64,000 nucleotides of DNA, taken from contig JADQWC010000487.1 of the NCBI GenBank assembly GCA_017979445.1, positions 62,001 through 126,000 on the forward strand. The letters run 5' to 3'. The notes under the pieces were generated by a model. The model was not told where the DNA came from. It ran no database searches and saw only the letters and a list, made by a program, of their open reading frames with translations. The first letter of the stretch is position 1. Every line of letters begins with the position of its first letter. Below, one piece after another: positions 59,101-64,000 of the stretch. The stretch comes from Akebia trifoliata. Its lineage: Eukaryota > Streptophyta > Magnoliopsida > Ranunculales > Lardizabalaceae. Position numbers and translations under genes: made by a program.

Positions 59101-59263
59101 TTTCAAAAAAAGAAGTGTTCTCTAAAAAAAATGTTTTCTTAGAAAAAAATATTTTCCAGAAAATATTTTCCATAAGAACAAGATTTTCCAAAAGAAAATA
59201 AAAAATTGGTCTTTTACATGGACCTTGGAAGATTACTAAAATCCTCTTTTGTGTCAAACCAGG
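56145..59263 (+). other. Leader of the Ogre-type element (3.1 kb, non-coding)
   Basis: No credible gene. T-rich tracts lie near 56230 and 56455-56470. A short tandem array of about eight 23-31 bp units with CTGATCTCGACG and CTGCTGTTA lies at about 57300-57520. Two copies of a repeat of about 210 bp (GCCAACGTxGxACTAGTxCGTGG, then ACAACTC...CGTACC) lie at about 58160-58370 and 58371-58580. An A-rich stretch with repeated GAAAATATTTTCCA-type palindromes (59040-59200) comes just before ORF1. Confidence 0.6.
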
Positions 59264-60445
59264 ATGTTAGCCGCCGACGATAACCCAATCGATCAGTTAG
59301 TCAAAACAACCGTCATAGGGATGCACCCTGTAGAGAAGATCAATTTTGGGAGATTCATGTTGAGGAGTGCTCTTTACTTCCATGAGTTTGAGATAGACTG
59401 GAACCTCTTACATGCTATGGTTAAACGATGGAACCCCTACCTTCACATATTCCACATTGGGCGTATACACTTGAGCCCTACTCACGAGGATTTTTGTGGT
59501 ATTATGGGGATATCCACTTCAGGACCTCTAGTCCGACCCTCATTGAAGACCGGATATTCTGGTGCCCTCGCCACAGGATTGAATATTTCCAAAGAAGAAG
59601 CCAAGGCCCTAATCCATTACGGGAGACTGGATTTAGTACCTTTACTGGGCCCGTACCGCTCCCGCAGTCATCCTATTAATGTAAAACCCGAAGCCTGGCG
59701 AGCCACTAGGGATTATCGATTATGCTTAGGAATCCTAGCTCAATACATACGGACCTCCAATAGTGATGGCCAAACTATCCCTGAGTCCTTCATAGATATA
59801 GCCTCTCAGCTCTCAAGGAAAGCCAACCCAGTACCTCTCATCCTAGTTGAAACCTTCTCAGGTCTAGATGCCATAAAAAATGGTGAGCGGGAAAGCTTCA
59901 AAGGAAGTCCCTACTTACTCTATATGTGGCTTTGTGATCGTCTTAAGATTGTAGATGTTCCCTCAAACCTCGAATATGGGCCAGAACATTTTTCCAAGAG
60001 AAACCTGTTAGTGCGTCACAACTCAGTCAAATCCTGGAGTAAATGGTTAGACTCTCGCTTAGCTCGTCATATCGGTTTAAGATGTCCTTGATGGATGACT
60101 GATCCCCCCATTCTAGGAACCAAAGGATCCTACTATGTCCGTCTGATTGGTTTAGAAGAAACATCTTTTTACCATCCTAATTTGATCCCAGAACAGTATG
60201 ATGTACCCATAGAGTTATCCTTATCTCAACCCAAAGCTTTCTTTTCCCCCGAGCCTTTGACTGAAAAGTTAGTACACCTCATCGAGAAAGCATGGAACAA
60301 GCGCACCTTAGGGTATCCAGACGGACCAGCAGAATTCAAAGAGCCAGTTGTTAGAACCAAGAGGGTCAAGCCTGACAGCAATCCTGATGACCATCAAGAC
60401 AAAACCAAGCGTCCATGTAAAAATAGTTCAAATCAAATTTGTTGA
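59264..60445 (+). pseudogene. Ogre-type ORF1, one internal stop
   Basis: Starts at the first in-frame ATG (59264, MLAADDNPIDQLVK). It is open to a TGA at 60089, then continues in the same frame (WMTDPPILGTKGSYYVRLIG) to a stop at 60443, about 393 codons in all. No retroviral Gag or Pol motif is present. The central part (MVKRWNPYLHIFHIGRIHLS, PTHEDFCGIMG, later SPYLLYMWLCDRL) recalls the plant mobile domain family (RWxPxxHTFHLP...TLEDVxxLLGL) by eye. ORF1 of Ogre elements has no established function. The C-terminus is basic and Pro/Lys-rich. A spacer of 190 bp separates it from gag. Confidence 0.65.
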
Positions 60446-60635
60446 AAGATGTTTTAATAAGAACATATTGTCAATCATTTTCAATAAACTATCTTTCTTT
60501 TTTGAATAAATATCTCCTTTTCAAATACTCATTGTGTGAATGGATTAATTAATGGATTGGTGCACAAACCTCAATAAAATGATTCTTAAAATGTTATCAA
60601 GGGGGTAATACTGAAATTGACTGAATCTACCTTTG

Positions 60636-63600
60636 ATGGGGTCATATAGGATTATCATTGCGTCCAAACTCAAGCGTCCACCTCCTAGTTGGAGTCGTAA
60701 GTCTAGTCGGTTAGAAAGAACCACAGTACCAAGTCAACAAGCAGAGATGGCTTCAGAATCTGAGCTCACAGAGATCCGTAAGATCTTGGCAGCTTTTGCC
60801 AATGATATCAGCAATATAAAAGGCAAAGTGGAAATGTTAGAACAGACCTCGGAATCAACGGGAATTCCCCTAGATGACCCAAAGGGGAAAAAGGTTGAAG
60901 AGAAACGTCCACGTGAAGTCTTCGAACTCGACGGAGATGAAGAGTATGTTGATGAAAGTCCGGCGTTATCTAATAGAATGTCTCAATTGGAGTCAGCAAT
61001 GAAGAGTATAAAGGGTATTGATGAAATTGCAGCGGGCATTGAAGCTTTGAATCGCATCCCTAGAATCCATTTGTCAGAAAAGTTTGTGATGCCTGAAATG
61101 GACAAGTTCAGTGGGACAGGGTGTGCGAAAACACATCTTAAGGTGTATGTTACCAACATGCGCACTATGGGGCTCAGCGACGAACAAATGACATTGTTGT
61201 TCCAAAGAACTCTATTGGGATCAGCACTACGTTGGTTAATGTCTCAAGATCCAGTTACTGTGGGTACATGGGAAAACATGTCAAAGGCCTTCTGGCATCA
61301 GTATAAGTACAGTACCGAGATTGAGACTTCAAGAAGTGATTTTGAAGCAACTAAACAGAAAAATGGGGAGACATTCACTGACTTCATTAGTCGCTGGAGG
61401 GCCAAGGCTTCTCAAATGTGGGATAGACCTTCGGAGAAGGAACAAGTAGCAATTATCCTAAAGAACCTCTCTCAAGGATATGCTTAACACCTAGTGGCCC
61501 AATACCTCCCTACCTTTGAGTCCTTGTTGCAAGCCGGGAGCCAACTTGAGGATGCGTTTGCCTCTGGGATCCTTTCTAACCCCTCAGATAACAAGCCTAA
61601 GAAACCATATGTTCTCAAACCCAACATCAACCATACTTACATCGCCAATACCTCAGTTAACCCAGCTCAACCCCCGGCCCGGGTTAATAACCAAAGTCAC
61701 CCGAGTCAACCTCGAACTCCGCGTCAATTTACCAACTTAGGGATGACCCTTACCGTAGCTTTGCACAAACTGTTGAAAAAAGGGTTGCTTACCCCGATTC
61801 AACCCCGACCTTTACCAAATCCCTTGCCAGCCGGACACAACCCCAACTTATTCTGTGAATTTCATCAAAATCCTGGCCATCACACGGATCGATGTATCAC
61901 CCTACGCCATGCCATTCAAAACCTCATTGATAACAAGAAGATCACGATCCCTAGCCCACCAAATGTCACCACTAATCCACTACCTACCTATCAACCTCCA
62001 CCAACCCTAAATATGGTTTCTCATACCTCATTGCCATTCAATCCCATCTCTCTTATCCATCCAATCCAGGTCAAGCCGCCCAGTTACCCCCTTATCGGGA
62101 TAGCCTTCACTGATGAGGTTTTCACCGCAAATTATGAACCATTCGATTTAACCTCGGATGATACCTATTGTTTACCCCCACCTCGCTACGATAGTCCCGC
62201 GTTCACTAGTTACCTGTTGGCCCAAATGAATCTAAAAAATCCTGAACCTTTGACAGCCGAAGATCCGTACTTGTTAACTGAGGAAGATGAGCCTTTCCCC
62301 CTTTCCTGTGATGAAGTTAGACATATGACTCGAGGGGAAAGAGTTTTTAAGCCACAAGAACTCTGTGTTGAAAATCCTGCAGCCCTGGCAAGAAAAGAAG
62401 GAGAAGATCCCACTAAGGAAAGCATCGAAGAGGATAACTCCGTGATCAAATAATTGAAAAAATCAGGGGCCAACATCTCAGTATGGGGTTTACTCATGGC
62501 TTCCACTGCTCATAGGGAGGCTGTTCTCAAAGCACTTAACACAGCCCAAGTTTCCCTTGAAACTTCTCCAGATCAGCTGGCCAGTATAGTGGGGACAACT
62601 TATGTGGAGAATATCCTATCCTTCTCGGACTCAGATCTCCCAAAAGAAGGGGCAAGCCATACTAAGCCATTACACATTACAGTTGACTGTAACGGAATGA
62701 GGGTACCTTTGGTTTTGATTGATAACGGGAGTGCACTGAACGTTTACCCGCTGAAAACGGCTACTTGTCTCGGATTTAAGGCTGAAGATCTCAAACCTAC
62801 TAATCAAGGTGTTAGAGCTTATGATAACACCAAGAGAGATGTGCTGGGAATTTTGCACCTTCGGCTGTCCACAGGCATAGCTGAATTTCTTGTGGAATTT
62901 TAGGTTATTGATATCCAGTCCTCTTTCAATCTACTGTTAGGGAGACCATGGTTACACCAGATTAAAGCCATCCCTTCTACGCTACACCAGAAGGTCAAAT
63001 TTATCAAGGATGGGCTGGTAATTACTCTTCATGGAGATGCTAAAATTGTAGGGATCATAAATATTACTGAGGCTAAGGATAAGCCGTTGCTTGAGATTCA
63101 ACCAGAACAACAGGGAGTAGAGCTCAGTGGGTTCGAATTTGAAAAGATATGCTCAGTCCAATGGGATCAAGCCATGAAAGAGTATTTTCCAATGGAGAAT
63201 ACCTATAATTGTTGCATGGCCAATATATTCAAGAAAATGAGATTCTTTCCTGGTATGGGCTTAGGTTGCAAGCAGCAAGGTATTAAAGAGGCACCATTGA
63301 TTAAAGAGGCCATCGGCACATTCGGACTAGGATATAAGCCTACTAAGGAAGATTGGGCCCAATACTGGAAAACAAAACGGGATAAGGCCATTGCTAAAAG
63401 GCAAAGGTGCACCACAGATCTCATTAAAATGAAGCCAAATCGAAAGACCCTCAATGGTTACTTTGTGAAAGAAGGAGAAGACTTCCGCTACTGTGGATTC
63501 CCAGAGCCGTTCATTGATCACATCACAGGTACTCGTCTGCCGGGGTTTGAAATCTTCTTTGGCATGGAATGGCCTGAAAAGGAAGCAAGCATAAAAGTTA

Positions 63601-64000
63601 AGGAAAAGAAGGTTGAAGACTGGCAACTCGATCTGGACTCCCTCAACATCGATCAGCTATTCATTGAAGATCATAGTATCTTAGTATTGTCAGTTAAGAA
63701 AGGGATCCCGAATCCTCAGTCTGTAATCAAACCCGCTGTTGGGGTTCTATCAAATTATTATGTAATCAGTCCTGTGTTACATGTCAAGGCTGGGTCTGTC
63801 TGTCCCATTAGTCCTGTTCAGTCTGACATGCCAGTTGAGTCATTTATTTCTGTTGAGTCAAGTAAGTTAGTTGTTTCTGCTGAGTCTGTTGCTGCTAGGG
63901 AGTCTGTTTTTCCTACTGAGTCGAGTGAGTCTGTCAAGTCTACAATGAGTCCTGTTACCCCATCTCTTTTTAATGAAATGAAAGAAATTTTTGATTACCC
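60636..64000 (+). pseudogene. Ogre-type gag-protease (in frame to window end, three stops)
   Basis: ATG at 60636, with a second candidate at 60747 (MASESELTEIRK) beginning the more typical Gag N-terminus. Coiled coil (about 60750-60850); Gag core FVMPEMDKFSGTGCAKTHLKVYV, LFQRTLLGSALRWLMSQD, GETFTDFISRWRAKA (61080-61400). Proline-rich region, then a CX2HX4HX4C knuckle CEFHQNPGHHTDRC (about 61855-61896). Protease LIDNGSALNVYPL (about 62715-62755) and SFNLLLGRPWLH (about 62922-62957). After protease, a G-patch-like FFPGMGLGCKQQGI and FGLGYKPT (about 63240-63345) and a Ser/Val-rich tail. In-frame stops at 61485, 62451 and 62901; no frameshift. The frame is open from 62904 to the window edge. Confidence 0.8.

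Larger units (their letters stand above)
54391..64000 (+). mobile_element. Ogre-type Ty3/gypsy element, 5' 9.6 kb (continues beyond window)
   Basis: Complete 5' LTR (54391-56124), PBS (56126), long leader, an extra ORF upstream of gag, and gag-protease in frame to the window end. The extra ORF1 and long leader are the features that set Ogre elements apart within the Tat lineage. Only stop codons, no frameshifts, are seen in ORF1 (one) and gag-pro (three). RT, RNase H, integrase and the 3' LTR lie outside the window. It inserted into a LINE; the left flank is CATGGT. Confidence 0.75.

Noticed and set aside
59019..59201. Lys/Phe-rich 60-codon frame
   Set aside because: A-rich repeat with TTTTCCAGAAAA motifs before ORF1; simple sequence without domain.
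1..64000. CRISPR array, bacterial operon, tRNA or rRNA genes
   Set aside because: Tandem repeats here lack CRISPR geometry, genes are plant-type, and I found no cloverleaf or rRNA sequence; TGGTATCAGAGC sites are retroelement primer sites.

Overview
The window is plant nuclear DNA. It is AT-rich and consists almost entirely of nested, decayed transposable elements. The plant origin is supported by Ty3/gypsy elements of the Tat/Ogre type (archaeal-type RNase H before integrase, very long LTRs), a chromovirus primed by initiator-Met tRNA, a plant L1-type LINE, plant MITEs, and one plant NB-ARC/armadillo gene. A seed plant is likely; I cannot name the species. No gene in the window looks intact.

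Layout. 1-1176: LTR tail and a ruined Tat-type internal region. 1177-8001: minus-strand chromovirus with a 3.17 kb 3' LTR, polypurine tract, gag remnants, PBS and a truncated 5' LTR; most of pol is gone. 8002-16998: 5'-truncated Tat element (RT, RNase H, second RNase H, integrase), a 3' non-coding region with a hairpin minisatellite, and a 3.9 kb 3' LTR. 17042 to about 18700: a plus-strand LTR of the same broad chromovirus type, with internal palindromic repeats. About 18.7-30.6 kb: a nearly full-length Tat element without its 5' LTR (gag, protease, candidate intron, RT-RH-aRH-INT, 3' UTR, 3' LTR). About 30.6-34.35 kb: a minus-strand gypsy element with a 469 bp 5' LTR that interrupts an older plus-strand gypsy fragment.

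35.7-41.3 kb: the only host gene, on the minus strand. It encodes a coiled-coil/NB-ARC protein with an armadillo-like C-terminal half. It has two exons separated by a 2.45 kb intron that holds a 313 bp TRIM element. Three frameshifts in exon 2 indicate a pseudogene (or assembly errors). Upstream lies a MITE cluster (41.9-43.3 kb) with clear 8 bp and 9 bp target-site duplications, a chromovirus LTR fragment, another MITE, and a hAT-like repeat block (45.5-46.7 kb).

47.1-49.8 kb: minus-strand Tat LTR and gag fragments. 49.9-54.4 kb: a minus-strand LINE (ORF1, endonuclease, RT, C-terminal zinc motif, poly(A)) cut at its 5' end by an Ogre-type element. That element runs from 54391 past the window end, with LTR, PBS, a 3.1 kb leader, an extra ORF1, and gag-protease. 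ORF1 and gag-pro each keep a single frame broken only by stop codons.

The coding parts work together only as retroelement modules: Gag forms particles, protease processes the polyprotein, RT and RNase H copy the RNA, and integrase inserts the DNA. No copy here appears competent. The points most worth checking are the extra ORF upstream of gag, the broken NB-ARC/ARM gene, the MITE families with exact target duplications, and conserved PBS-like and hairpin features at LTR ends.
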